DNA from: Archangium gephyra
GTDB lineage: Bacteria > Myxococcota > Myxococcia > Myxococcales > Myxococcaceae
DNA length: 64,000 bases
Reading direction: 5' to 3'
Assembly (NCBI GenBank): GCA_003243425.1
Contig: QFQP01000003.1
Location: 186,001 to 250,000, forward strand
The notes under the pieces are model-generated. The model did not search any database. It saw only the letters and a list, made by a program, of their open reading frames with translations, and was not told where the DNA came from. Position 1 is the first letter of the stretch, and every line of letters begins with the position of its first letter. Shown here one piece after another: positions 52,263 to 61,507 of the stretch. Both the position numbers and the translations under genes were made by a program.

Positions 52263-54287
52263 TCATTTCACTTCGGAGCCGGGAGCGACATCACCCGGGT
52301 CGAGCAGCACGAGATCCTTCCCGCCCTTCCCTGCGGTCAAAATCATTCCCTTCGACTCGATGCCCTTGAGCGCGCGCGGCTTCAGGTTCGCGACGACCAC
52401 CACGTTGCGACCCGTGACCTGCTCCGGCGTGTACGCCTCGGCGATGCCCGACACGATCGTGCGCGGCTCGGCTTCACCCAGGTCGATGCTCAACTTCAGC
52501 AACTTGTCGGCCTTCGCGACCTTCTCCGCCGACAGCACTTTACCGGCGCGGAAGCTCACCTTCGTGAAGTCACCGAACTCGATTTCACCGACCGGTTCGG
52601 CAACTGGCGCTGCCTTCACCGGCTTCGGAGCCACCTCCACCGGTGGAGGCGCGACCACCAACTTCGCCACCACCGCTTCTTCGATGCGACCGATGATCGG
52701 CGACGGCTCGCCGATCGGCGCCGAACGATCGAGCAGCGGGTACGTGGCGTTCTCGAGCTCCTTGAACGTCAGCTTCTTGCGGCCCAGCTGCTCGGCCAGC
52801 TTGTCCGCCAACGTCGGCACCACCGGGTCGAGCAACGCCGTCAGCAGGTAGACGATCTCGGCGGCCTCCGAGAGCACCGACTTCGCTCCTGCGGGGTCGG
52901 TCTTGATGGTCTTCCACGGCTCGGCCTTCGCGAGGAACTGATTCGCCGAATACCCGATCTCGAGGACCGCCTTGATCGCCGAACGGTGATCGAAGCGGCC
53001 GAAGGCGTCACCGATCTCCTTCACGCGCGCCAACGCATCACGCACCAGCTGCCCACCCACCGCTTCATTCGGCGCGGCCAACGTCTTGTCCTTCGCCAGC
53101 AACGACAACGTGCGGTTCGCGAGGTTGCCGAGGTTGTTCACCAACTCGGCGTTCACGCGCTGACGGAACTCGACCAACGAGAAGTCCAGGTCTTCCGGGC
53201 CCGCGCCGATCAACGACGCGAAATAGAACCGCAGGTAATTCGGATCGAGCAGGTCGAGGTACGGGCGCGCGTTGATGAACGTGCCGCGCGACTTGCTCAT
53301 CTTTTCGCCGTTCACCGTGAGGTGACCATGAATGTGCACGTAGTCAGGCACCTTCAACTGCGCGACTTCCAGCACCGACGGCCAGAACAAGCAGTGGAAG
53401 TAGACGATGTCCTTCCCGATCACGTGAACGATGCGCGCGTCAGCGTCCTTCGCCCAATAATCGAGCGCGCTCTTCGCCTTGCCGGTCGCCTTGGCCCACG
53501 ACTCCGCCGCCGAGATGTAGCCAATCGGCGCGTCGAGCCAGACGTAGAAGAACTTGTTCTCTTCGCCGGGGATCGCGAAGCCGAAGTACGGCCCGTCACG
53601 CGAGATGTCCCAGTCGGCGAGGCCCTTTTCGAAGAACTGCTGCAGCTGCTGCGCGAGGCCCGGGTGCATGAAACCCGGCTTCGCCAACTGCGCCTTCAAG
53701 AACTCGGTGTGCTTGCCCAGCTTGAAGAACACGTGCGGTGAGCTCTTCCACACCGGCGGCTTGCCGCTGAGCACCGAGTACGGGTTCTTGAGCTCCTTCG
53801 GGCCGTAGGTCGCGCTGCACTTCTCGCACGCGTCGCCGTACTGATCTTTCGTGCCGCAGTTCGGGCACTCACCCTTGATGAAGCGGTCAGCCAGAAAACG
53901 ACCGGCGGTTTCGTCGTAGGCCTGCTCGACGTCTTTCTTGCCGATGAAGCCGGCTTCCTTCGCGCGGTTGTAGATGAGCTCGGCGTACTGCTTGTTCTCG
54001 GGGGAGTTCGTCGACGAATAGAAATCGCGGCTGATGTGGAAGTCGTTGAACACCGCCTGGTGATCGACCGACACACCTTCGATGAACTGCTCGGGCGTCA
54101 CGCCCTGCTTCTGCGCGGAGATCTCGATCGCCGTGCCGTGCGTGTCGTCTGCGCAGAGAAAGACGACGTCATCGCCCTTGCTGCGCAGGTACCGCACGTA
54201 GATGTCGGTCTGAATGTGCTCGACCATGTGGCCGAGGTGAATCGGGCCGTTCGCGTACGGGAGCGCGCAGGTGACCAGCGTCTTCAT
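52263..54287 (-). CDS. metG: Methionyl-tRNA synthetase
   Basis: 674 aa from ATG 54287, which overlaps the holA stop (ATGA). Class I motifs: GPIHLGHM (HIGH) and KMSKSRG (KMSKS). A four-Cys zinc knuckle (CPNCGTK, CEKC) and a C-terminal tRNA-binding OB domain (about 575-674, IEFGDFTKVSFRAGKVL, VVANLKPRALKGIESKGM) make it the long, dimeric bacterial form. It charges tRNA-Met for initiation and elongation. Confidence 0.98.
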   Translation of the reverse strand: MKTLVTCALPYANGPIHLGHMVEHIQTDIYVRYLRSKGDDVVFLCADDTHGTAIEISAQKQGVTPEQFIEGVSVDHQAVFNDFHISRDFYSSTNSPENKQYAELIYNRAKEAGFIGKKDVEQAYDETAGRFLADRFIKGECPNCGTKDQYGDACEKCSATYGPKELKNPYSVLSGKPPVWKSSPHVFFKLGKHTEFLKAQLAKPGFMHPGLAQQLQQFFEKGLADWDISRDGPYFGFAIPGEENKFFYVWLDAPIGYISAAESWAKATGKAKSALDYWAKDADARIVHVIGKDIVYFHCLFWPSVLEVAQLKVPDYVHIHGHLTVNGEKMSKSRGTFINARPYLDLLDPNYLRFYFASLIGAGPEDLDFSLVEFRQRVNAELVNNLGNLANRTLSLLAKDKTLAAPNEAVGGQLVRDALARVKEIGDAFGRFDHRSAIKAVLEIGYSANQFLAKAEPWKTIKTDPAGAKSVLSEAAEIVYLLTALLDPVVPTLADKLAEQLGRKKLTFKELENATYPLLDRSAPIGEPSPIIGRIEEAVVAKLVVAPPPVEVAPKPVKAAPVAEPVGEIEFGDFTKVSFRAGKVLSAEKVAKADKLLKLSIDLGEAEPRTIVSGIAEAYTPEQVTGRNVVVVANLKPRALKGIESKGMILTAGKGGKDLVLLDPGDVAPGSEVK

Positions 54288-55660
54288 CGTTCGTTCTCGC
54301 GGCGGATGACGTGCATCTGGCTGTCCCAGGCGGCCGCCTTGCCGCACAGGGTCCAGAGGAGCCGCTCGAGCACCAGCTCGTCACCCCCGAGCTTCAGCGC
54401 GAGATCGGCTTCAGCGCAGGCGACGAGGCCGCGCAACAGCGCCTGACGACCGAACGTGCCGGCCGTCTCCATGTCTTTGAAGGTCTTGAAGGGGTGCGGA
54501 ACCTTCACCTTCCTGGCCTTCAGTTCTTCTTCGATGCCCGGCCACACACGTGACTGGAACTCGTTGTAGTTGCGCGGCGGCTTGCCACCGGAGTGCCGCA
54601 TCACGCGCTCGTAGCTGTTGAGCATCGAACGAACGATGCCGGCCACTGAACCCAGCATCATCAGCGGGTGGTTGCCCTGCGCGACGGCGTCGTCGACGTA
54701 CTTCTTGGCCGCCACGAAGTCGCGCTTGGTCACCGCGTCGCTGAGCTCGAAGTACTCGTCTTCGCGCGCGTGACCGACGAGCAGGTCGACGTCTTTCTTC
54801 GTGATGGTGTTGCCGTCTGAATACAACGCGAGCTTGTTGAGCTCCGACTGCAGCAGGCGGAAATTGCCACCCACACGATCGATCAGAATCTCGAGCGCAC
54901 CGGCGCCCAGCACCTTCTTGTGCGCGGCCAGCGTCGTCTTCGCGAACTCGCCGAGCTGCTCGACCGCGTTCTTGTCGAGCTGTCCCTTGAAATCGCGCAG
55001 CTTGGCGACGGTCTTGAAATCGAAGACGCGGCCCTTCTCTTTGATCGCCTTGACCAGCGCGTTCTTCGCGTCGACGTCGGTCGCCGCGATGACCAGCACC
55101 TGGCCTTTCTGCGGTTCGCCGTTCAGCCAGGAAACCAGCGTGCCTTCGTCCGACGAAGTCGCCGACAGCCCCTCAGCCGCGCAGAACTGCGCGACCTCTT
55201 TCAAGAACTGAACGTCGATGTCGACCAGCGTGATGCCGAGATCACGTTCCCACTCGTCGGCGTGCGGGTTCTCGAGCTCCGGCAGCCCCCAGCCCGCGCG
55301 TGACACGATGCCCAGCACCCGCCTCGCCGCCTCCTTGCGACGGTTCGCCTTCCACGCATCACGCGCCTTCGCGAGCGCGTCGGGCCGGCCCTTCTTCGGA
55401 GCCAGAAATTCCGGATCGCGCAGATAGACGACCTTGCGCCCGCCGAACATCGGCAGGGTCGCCAGCTCCGACGCCACTTCACGCGGCGCCGCGACGTCCA
55501 TCGTCACCAGGTTGAGATCTGCCGTGCCGCCGGGCACCAGCTTCGCGAGCAACGTCTCTGCGGCCTTGCGAATGAGGAACTCCTCACCCGCCAGCAGATA
55601 GGCCGGAGCCTCACCACCCGCGTCGAGCTCCTGCAGCGCTTCGTCGAGCTCTTCGCTCAT
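54284..55660 (-). CDS. holA: DNA polymerase III subunit delta
   Basis: 458 aa, longer than the usual 330-350. Recognised by the N-terminal APAYLLAGEEFLIRKAAETLL, the middle LVSWLNGEPQKGQVLVIAATDVDAKNALVKAIK and the C-terminal GNFRLLQSELNKLALYSDGNTITKKDVDLLVG. Delta opens the beta sliding clamp in the clamp loader. An insertion of about 80 residues (about 90-170, rich in charged residues) interrupts the AAA+ domain. Operon neighbours asnS and metG; the partner delta' gene holB is at the other end of the window. Confidence 0.93.
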   Translation of the reverse strand: MSEELDEALQELDAGGEAPAYLLAGEEFLIRKAAETLLAKLVPGGTADLNLVTMDVAAPREVASELATLPMFGGRKVVYLRDPEFLAPKKGRPDALAKARDAWKANRRKEAARRVLGIVSRAGWGLPELENPHADEWERDLGITLVDIDVQFLKEVAQFCAAEGLSATSSDEGTLVSWLNGEPQKGQVLVIAATDVDAKNALVKAIKEKGRVFDFKTVAKLRDFKGQLDKNAVEQLGEFAKTTLAAHKKVLGAGALEILIDRVGGNFRLLQSELNKLALYSDGNTITKKDVDLLVGHAREDEYFELSDAVTKRDFVAAKKYVDDAVAQGNHPLMMLGSVAGIVRSMLNSYERVMRHSGGKPPRNYNEFQSRVWPGIEEELKARKVKVPHPFKTFKDMETAGTFGRQALLRGLVACAEADLALKLGGDELVLERLLWTLCGKAAAWDSQMHVIRRENER

Positions 55661-55669
55661 CGGACCTCT

Positions 55670-57070
55670 TTAGAACGCGGCCAGACCGGGCACGCGCGGG
55701 TACGGGATCGCGTCACGGATGTTCTGCAGACCGCACAGGTAGACGATGAGGCGCTCGAAGCCGAGACCGAAGCCGGCGTGCGGCACCGAGCCATAACGGC
55801 GCAGGTCGCGGTACCACCCGTAGTGCGAGGGCTCGAGGCCCATCTTCTTCATGCGCGCGTCGAGCAGGTCCAGGCGCTCTTCACGCTGCGAGCCGCCGAT
55901 GATCTCACCGATGCCCGGCGCGAGAATGTCCATGGCCGCGACGGTTTTCCCGTCGTCATTCATGCGCATGTAGAAGGCCTTGATCTGCTCCGGGTAGTTC
56001 ATGACGACCACCGGGCGACCGACGTGCTCTTCGGTCAGGTAGCGCTCGTGTTCGGTCTGCAGGTCCTTGCCCCACTCCGGCGCGTACTCGAACTTCTTCT
56101 TCGCCTTCTTCAGGATCTCGACCGCGTCGGTGTAATCGATGCGCTCGAAGCTCGACTGCACGAAGGTCTCGAGGCGCGCGATGACACCCTTCTGCACGCG
56201 CTCTTCGAAGAACTTCATGTCGTCCATGCGCTCGTTGAGGATGGCCTTGAACACGTACTTCAAGAACCGCTCTGCGAGGTCCGCGTCGTCGTTCAGGTTG
56301 GCGAACGCGATCTCCGGCTCGATCATCCAGAACTCGGCGAGGTGGCGCGTGGTGTTCGAGTTCTCGGCGCGGAAGGTGGGGCCGAACGTGTAGACCTTCG
56401 AGAGCGCGAGGCAGAACGCTTCGACGTTCAGCTGACCCGACACCGTGAGGAACGTCTCGCGGCCGAAGAAGTCCTTCGAGTAGTCGACCTTGCCGTCTTC
56501 CGTTCGCGGCAGGTTCGCGTTGTCGAGCGTCGACACGCGGAACATCTGGCCCGCGCCTTCCGCGTCGCTCGCGGTCACGATGGGCGTGTTGACCCAGAAG
56601 AAGCCTTCTTCATGGAAGAAGCGGTGAACGGCCTGCGCGGCGTGGTGACGCACGCGGTTCACGGCGCCGAACGTGTTGGTACGCGGGCGCAGGTGCGCCT
56701 GCTCGCGCAGGTATTCCATCGAGTGCTGCTTGGGCTGCATGGGGTACGTCTCGGGGTCGTCGACGAGCCCGAAGACCTTCACCGTATCGGCCTGAATTTC
56801 GAAGGCCTGACCCTTGCCCTGACTGGCCACGAGCGTGCCGGTGGCCGACAACGACGCCCCCGCCGTGAGCTTGAGAACTTCGCTCTCGTAGTTGGGCAAC
56901 GTGTTGGGCACCACGAGCTGAATGGCGTCGAAGCAGCTGCCATCACTGAGGGCGACGAAAGAAATGCCAGCCTTCGAGTCGCGCCGGGTGCGAACCCAAC
57001 CGCGCACTTCGACCTTCGAACCGACCGACGGCTGACCAGCAAGACCCTGCTTCACGCTGACGAGCTGCAT
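55670..57070 (-). CDS. asnS: Asparaginyl-tRNA synthetase
   Basis: 466 aa. Class II aminoacyl-tRNA synthetase with N-terminal anticodon-binding OB fold (KVEVRGWVRTRRDSKAGISFVALSDGS), motif 2 (PTFRAENSNTTRHLAEFWMIEPE) and motif 3 (GFGLGFERLIVYL). Those features and the length match AsnRS rather than AspRS. It charges tRNA-Asn directly, so the indirect Asp-tRNA route is not required. First gene of the operon; divergent from the HEWGH lipoprotein gene. Confidence 0.97.
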   Translation of the reverse strand: MQLVSVKQGLAGQPSVGSKVEVRGWVRTRRDSKAGISFVALSDGSCFDAIQLVVPNTLPNYESEVLKLTAGASLSATGTLVASQGKGQAFEIQADTVKVFGLVDDPETYPMQPKQHSMEYLREQAHLRPRTNTFGAVNRVRHHAAQAVHRFFHEEGFFWVNTPIVTASDAEGAGQMFRVSTLDNANLPRTEDGKVDYSKDFFGRETFLTVSGQLNVEAFCLALSKVYTFGPTFRAENSNTTRHLAEFWMIEPEIAFANLNDDADLAERFLKYVFKAILNERMDDMKFFEERVQKGVIARLETFVQSSFERIDYTDAVEILKKAKKKFEYAPEWGKDLQTEHERYLTEEHVGRPVVVMNYPEQIKAFYMRMNDDGKTVAAMDILAPGIGEIIGGSQREERLDLLDARMKKMGLEPSHYGWYRDLRRYGSVPHAGFGLGFERLIVYLCGLQNIRDAIPYPRVPGLAAF

Positions 57071-57147
57071 GGGCGCGCCAGTTAGCGCAATTCCTCCCGC
57101 GTCGAGACTTGAAAGTGCGCGTGGCGCCCGCCAAGAGTGTGCGTCGA

Positions 57148-59052
57148 ATGACGAGGCATCCGTTCACGCGTTGGTGGCTGGTGGTGGCGACGTTGGTCTG
57201 CATCGCCGGTTGCACGCCCGTCGAAGAAGAGAGCACCTGCAACACCGGGAATTGCGCGGGGTGCTGCGACGCCAACGGCGCCTGTCAGCTCGGCATCACG
57301 CAGAACCTGTGTGGCATGGGCGGTCGTCGCTGCGACGTGTGCGTGGCGACGCAGGCCTGTCAGTTCGGGCGCTGCGCGGTGGTGAACGTGTCCACGGGTG
57401 GCGGCGCGGGCACCGGAGGCGGCGCGGGCACCGGAGGCGGCAGCGCGACCGGCGGCGGTTCGGCGACCGGCGGCGGCGCGGCCACGGGTGGCGGTTCAAC
57501 GACGGGCGGCGGCTCGGCGGCGGGTGGCGGTTCAACGACGGGCGGAGGTTCAGCGGTCGGCGGCGGCGGCGGCTCGACGGGCACACGCGTCGTCACCGGC
57601 CTGGTGACGTACGACTTCGTGCCCGCTCGCTACGTGCAGGGCCAGGGCGGCACGCTCTTCTTCACCCAGACGTCCGTGAAGCCGGTGCGCGGCGCCGTGG
57701 TGCGCGTGGTGCAGAACGGCAGCACCGTCGTCGCGACCACCAGCACCGCTGATGACGGCCGCTACTCGGTGAGCATCCCCTCCGACCTCACGGGCGCGCT
57801 GCAGGTGCAGGCGCTCGCGCGCACCACCACGCCGTCGATTCAGGTCGAAGACAACACCAGCAACAACGCCACCTGGGCGGTCGGCGCCGCGCTCGGCGCC
57901 AGCGACGTGGTGAACGTGCACGCGACGCACGGGTGGACCGGCAATGGCTACAACGTCACCAATCGTCGCGCAGCGCCGTTCGCCATTCTCGACACCATGC
58001 TCACCGCGAGCCGCGCGTTCACCGCGGTGCGGCCAGCAGCCAGCTTCCCGCCACTTCGCGTGAACTGGAGCCCCAACAACGCGCCGCAGCCGGGCGACAA
58101 GGCGCAGGGCAACATCTCGACCTCGCACTACTCGCCGTCGGAGGGAGAGATCTACGTGCTCGGTCTGTCTGGCGCCGACACCGACGAGTTCGACACGCAC
58201 GTCATCGTTCACGAATGGGGTCACTACTTCGAAGACAAGATGTCGCGGTCCGACAGCCCCGGTGGTCCTCACGGCCGCGGCGACGTGCTCGACGCGCGCA
58301 TCGCCTTCGGTGAAGCGTGGGGCACGGCCGTCGCGGCCATGGTGCTCCCCGAGACGATGTACACGGACTCCATCTGGAGCCAGAACCAGCTGCTCGCGTG
58401 GGGCTACGACGCCGAGACCATTCCCTCGCCCACCGACGATGAGTCACCGAGCGCGTTCTCGGAGTACTCCGTGCTGCGCGCGATCTACGACCTCTACGAC
58501 AGCGCCGCCGACGGCGCGCACGACCAGGTCGCAGTCGGCCTCGGCGCGGTCTACGACGTGCTGGCCAACCACCAGAAGAACACCGACGCGCTCACCACGC
58601 TGGCGTCCTTCGTGACCGGCCTGAAGGCGCTGCCCGGCGCCAATGCCAGCGGCATCAACGCCACCCTTCAGAAGTACAACGTCGGGCCCGTCACCAGTGA
58701 CTACGGCACCGGCGACTCCAACCTGCAGAACATGTTCACCATCGCCAACGCGCCGTACAACGGCGGCATCGGCCTGCTCGGTGGCTTCCCTGACAACTCG
58801 TACCAGCAGAACCAGTACTTCGTGTTCACCGGCACCGGCCGGAACGTGAACGTGTCGGCCACGTCGACTCAAGACGTCGCCATTCATCTCTACCGTCGCG
58901 GTGCGTACCTCGGGTCGAAAGACCAGGTGGTCAACGGCACCGAGGCGTTCACCACGCCCACCACCAACGGCGCCACCTACGTGCTCGTGTTGCAGGGCTT
59001 CGGCCAGCAGATGGGCACGTACCAGGTCAGCGTCACCATCAACTCGCCATGA
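57148..59052 (+). CDS. Lipoprotein metalloprotease-like protein with HEWGH motif
   Basis: 634 aa from ATG 57148 (the open frame starts 13 codons earlier). Lipobox IAGC, a Cys-rich segment (CNTGNCAGCCDANGACQLG, CDVCVATQACQFGRC), then a Gly-rich linker encoded by a DNA repeat. A carboxypeptidase-regulatory-type beta domain (about 150-240) is followed by HEWGHYFED (His355, Glu356, His359) with GEAWG downstream, a zincin signature; the C-terminal 100 residues are a PPC-like beta domain (YFVFTGTGRNVNVSAT). Likely surface-bound peptidase. Translation is coupled to the next gene. Confidence 0.8.
   Translation: MTRHPFTRWWLVVATLVCIAGCTPVEEESTCNTGNCAGCCDANGACQLGITQNLCGMGGRRCDVCVATQACQFGRCAVVNVSTGGGAGTGGGAGTGGGSATGGGSATGGGAATGGGSTTGGGSAAGGGSTTGGGSAVGGGGGSTGTRVVTGLVTYDFVPARYVQGQGGTLFFTQTSVKPVRGAVVRVVQNGSTVVATTSTADDGRYSVSIPSDLTGALQVQALARTTTPSIQVEDNTSNNATWAVGAALGASDVVNVHATHGWTGNGYNVTNRRAAPFAILDTMLTASRAFTAVRPAASFPPLRVNWSPNNAPQPGDKAQGNISTSHYSPSEGEIYVLGLSGADTDEFDTHVIVHEWGHYFEDKMSRSDSPGGPHGRGDVLDARIAFGEAWGTAVAAMVLPETMYTDSIWSQNQLLAWGYDAETIPSPTDDESPSAFSEYSVLRAIYDLYDSAADGAHDQVAVGLGAVYDVLANHQKNTDALTTLASFVTGLKALPGANASGINATLQKYNVGPVTSDYGTGDSNLQNMFTIANAPYNGGIGLLGGFPDNSYQQNQYFVFTGTGRNVNVSATSTQDVAIHLYRRGAYLGSKDQVVNGTEAFTTPTTNGATYVLVLQGFGQQMGTYQVSVTINSP
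57393..57581 (+). repeat. Gly-rich minisatellite-like coding repeat
   Basis: About ten in-frame repeats of an 18-base unit encoding GGGAGT, GGGSAT or GGGSTT variants, plus a final GGGG run. It encodes the flexible linker between the Cys-rich region and the beta domain of the metalloprotease-like lipoprotein. Copy number is likely to vary between strains. Confidence 0.85.
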
Positions 59053-59498
59053 GAACTCTCGCGCTCTCCGTCGTCGTCCTCGTCACTGCGTGCTGTACGC
59101 AGCGTGAAGCCACAGCCTCCGACCAGAAGGTCACCGCCGATGGCACCGTGAAGCCCGGTGCACCGAGCGAGCTGACGTCGAAGGTCGGCAATGGACAAGC
59201 TGACTTGTCGATTCGCTTCGCCGCAGAAGGTCTCGTCTCGAGCGTCACCGTGAACGGCATCGACGGCGTCACCGTCACCTCGTCGCCCGAGCTGTTGTCG
59301 AACACCAGGGTCAGCAACGGCGAGACCCGCGGGTTCGACGTGCGCTTCACCGGCCAGGGTCATCTGGTGGTCACGGTGAACGGCACCTTCGGTGGCGCGC
59401 AGAAGAGCCGCGTGCACTCGGTGAAGGTGGGCGACGCCGTTCAGCAGTCCGGCACGGTGCAGGTCACCGACGACGGCGACGTGGTCAAGGTGCAGTGA
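59049..59498 (+). CDS. Small exported lipoprotein
   Basis: 149 aa; ATG overlaps the previous stop (ATGA). Signal LALSVVVLVTACC gives a lipobox with Cys at residue 15 or 16. The rest is beta-rich (DLSIRFAAEGLVSSVTVNGIDGVTVTSS, HLVVTVNGTFGGAQKSRVHSVKVGD) and ends in VKVQ. No family recognised. Translational coupling suggests it works with the metalloprotease-like lipoprotein, perhaps as inhibitor or partner, but this is only inference. Confidence 0.7.
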   Translation: MRTLALSVVVLVTACCTQREATASDQKVTADGTVKPGAPSELTSKVGNGQADLSIRFAAEGLVSSVTVNGIDGVTVTSSPELLSNTRVSNGETRGFDVRFTGQGHLVVTVNGTFGGAQKSRVHSVKVGDAVQQSGTVQVTDDGDVVKVQ

Positions 59499-59501
59499 AG
59501 G

Positions 59502-60146
59502 TCACACCGACGGCGGCGGCGTGGCCTTGAACATCGGGCCCGACGTCGGGAACACCGCACGCCCCGCCGCGGGGTTCACCAGCAACACGAACGAGATGTA
59601 GAGCGCCAGGGCGATGAGGGCGATGGTCGTGGCACCGACTCCGTAGCCGAAGAGCTTGTTCGCGTCGGAACCCGCCGTCGTGAAGTGCTTCAAAATGCGG
59701 AAGACGTACAGAAGGTCGATGTCGACGAGGAAGAAGAACAGCAGCTTCGAGAAGAAGCCGAACGCGTACGTCAGCACCAGGAAGATGAGGATGAAGGTGA
59801 TGTCGACGGTGAGCAGCACGGTGCCGTCGACGGCGCGGCCCGCCGCCGCTTCCTCCAACGTCCACCAGTTGATGACCCAGTTGAACGAGAACGTCGTCAG
59901 CAGCGTGCCGCCCAGCGTGTTCTTGTTCGCCAGCGACATGATGCCCGCGAGGAACTGACCCCCGGCGCCGAAGAGCAGGCAGAACCACGCCGCGGTGTGG
60001 AAGAACATGGGGAACTTCGCCGCGTCGCTCGGGAACCAACCGAAGGCGATCGGCACCAGCGCAGCGCACCCGATGGCGAGGCCGAGAAGTCCGAGTGGGG
60101 TCGGCTCTCCGAAAATGGCAGGCGGGGCGTTGGCAGGAGCGCTCAT
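59502..60146 (-). CDS. GPR1/FUN34/SatP-type acetate transporter family protein
   Basis: 214 aa with six hydrophobic helices. N-terminal EPTPLGLLGLAIGCAALVPIAF resembles the NPxPLGL signature of the acetate uptake family (SatP/YaaH), and FNWVINWW in the middle fits too. The ATG overlaps the stop of the MFS gene upstream (ATGA). Acetate or succinate uptake is plausible; residue-level proof is weak because the first Asn of the motif is Glu. Confidence 0.72.
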   Translation of the reverse strand: MSAPANAPPAIFGEPTPLGLLGLAIGCAALVPIAFGWFPSDAAKFPMFFHTAAWFCLLFGAGGQFLAGIMSLANKNTLGGTLLTTFSFNWVINWWTLEEAAAGRAVDGTVLLTVDITFILIFLVLTYAFGFFSKLLFFFLVDIDLLYVFRILKHFTTAGSDANKLFGYGVGATTIALIALALYISFVLLVNPAAGRAVFPTSGPMFKATPPPSV

Positions 60147-61372
60147 GGCGCGGGCTCACTACCCGGCTGCACCGGCTGCGACAACCGGCGGCAGACGAAG
60201 AGAAAGAAACCCGAGAGCGCGACCGCGATGCCGAACGTCGCCGAGAAGCCGAAGTGGTCGACGAACACGCCGCTCAAGAGCCCGGGCACGGCCTTGCCGG
60301 CGACTTCGATGCTCGCCAGCAACGTGAAGTGCGTGGCGCCGATGCTGCGGTCGACCGAGGCCATCATCAACGCGAACATCGTGGTGGTGAGCAACCCGCC
60401 GAAGCAGTGCTCGGCCATGGTGAGCGGAATGATGGTGTCGCGCGAGATCCCGAAGAGCCCGGCGACGGCTGCCCACTGCGCGGCGAGTGGAATCAGGCGC
60501 AGGCACGCGGCGATGAACACCGCCGTCACGATGCGTGTTCGCGTGGCGAGCAGACCTCCGAGGAAGGAGCCGATGACCGAGGCGGCCATGCCCCAGCCGC
60601 CGAGCCACAAGGCGACCTGCTGTTTCGGAATCTCGTGCACGCGGGTGAGCCACACGCCGAACATCGCGTCAGCCAGCGTCTCGCCGAGTTTGTAGGTCGC
60701 GACGGCAAAGAGCAGCCACCCCGCGCCGCTCCGGGTGACGATGCTCTTCACCTTCGAGACGATCTCGCGCCACGAGACGCGTTCCTTCTTCTCGGTGGCG
60801 GCATGACGGGGCTCGTCGACGAACATCACGACCGTCATCGCGATGACGCACAGCGCAGCCATCGAGAGAAACAGCCACTTCCACCCGTAGGCCGCCGAGA
60901 GCACCACGAGCAGAGAGCCGCCGGTGAGAATGCCGAACTTGTAGCCGACGACCTGCGCCGCGTTCCCCGCGCCGAGCTCCCGGGGCTCGAGCAGATCGAC
61001 TGCGAGCCCGTCGACCGCGATGTCCTGCGTCGCCGCGAAGAGGTTCATCAACAACACGCACGCGAGAAACGGAACCAGCGTCGACTCGTCGAGTGGAAAG
61101 AACGCCGCAGCCACGCAGGTGAGCGTCAGCAGCGCCTGCGCCGAGATGATCCACCGCTTGCGCGTGCCGTAGCGATCGACCAGCGGCGCCCAGATCGCCT
61201 TGAGCGCCCACGGCAATGCCAACGCGCGAGCCAGACCGATCTGTGTGTACGAGAGCTTCAATTCTCCGAGGTACAGCGGCAGCGCGTTCGACTGAAAGCC
61301 GAACGGCAGGCCCTGCGCGCCGTAGAGCACCGTCAGCACGCCGATCTTCCAGACTGCGGGAACACGGTTCAC
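60143..61372 (-). CDS. MFS transporter of the AmpG/SLC33 type
   Basis: 409 aa, 12 predicted helices. N-terminal GAQGLPFGFQSNALPLYLGELKLSYTQIGLA, PWALKAIWAPLVDRYGTRKRWI and the DIAVDGLAVDLL segment match the AmpG permease / acetyl-CoA transporter family, which moves muropeptides or acetyl-CoA. Transcribed with a SatP-type gene. Because both neighbours handle acetyl-related or peptidoglycan-derived compounds, a recycling or acetate role is possible but unproven. Confidence 0.86.
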   Translation of the reverse strand: MNRVPAVWKIGVLTVLYGAQGLPFGFQSNALPLYLGELKLSYTQIGLARALALPWALKAIWAPLVDRYGTRKRWIISAQALLTLTCVAAAFFPLDESTLVPFLACVLLMNLFAATQDIAVDGLAVDLLEPRELGAGNAAQVVGYKFGILTGGSLLVVLSAAYGWKWLFLSMAALCVIAMTVVMFVDEPRHAATEKKERVSWREIVSKVKSIVTRSGAGWLLFAVATYKLGETLADAMFGVWLTRVHEIPKQQVALWLGGWGMAASVIGSFLGGLLATRTRIVTAVFIAACLRLIPLAAQWAAVAGLFGISRDTIIPLTMAEHCFGGLLTTTMFALMMASVDRSIGATHFTLLASIEVAGKAVPGLLSGVFVDHFGFSATFGIAVALSGFFLFVCRRLSQPVQPGSEPAP

Positions 61373-61507
61373 GCGCCGTCTTTGTCACGCGCCCGCGCAG
61401 GGTGCACACCAATCGACGGAGCGCTGCCCTCGTCAGAAGACGGCACGAACCCGAAGGCCCCCGCTCCTGTGCTGCGACCGAAGCGCGTCCGTGATTCAGT
61501 GCCGCGC

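Noticed and set aside
57393..57581. Possible CRISPR-like or tandem array
   Set aside because: Repeats are in-frame, 18 bases, without unique spacers, and encode a Gly-rich linker.
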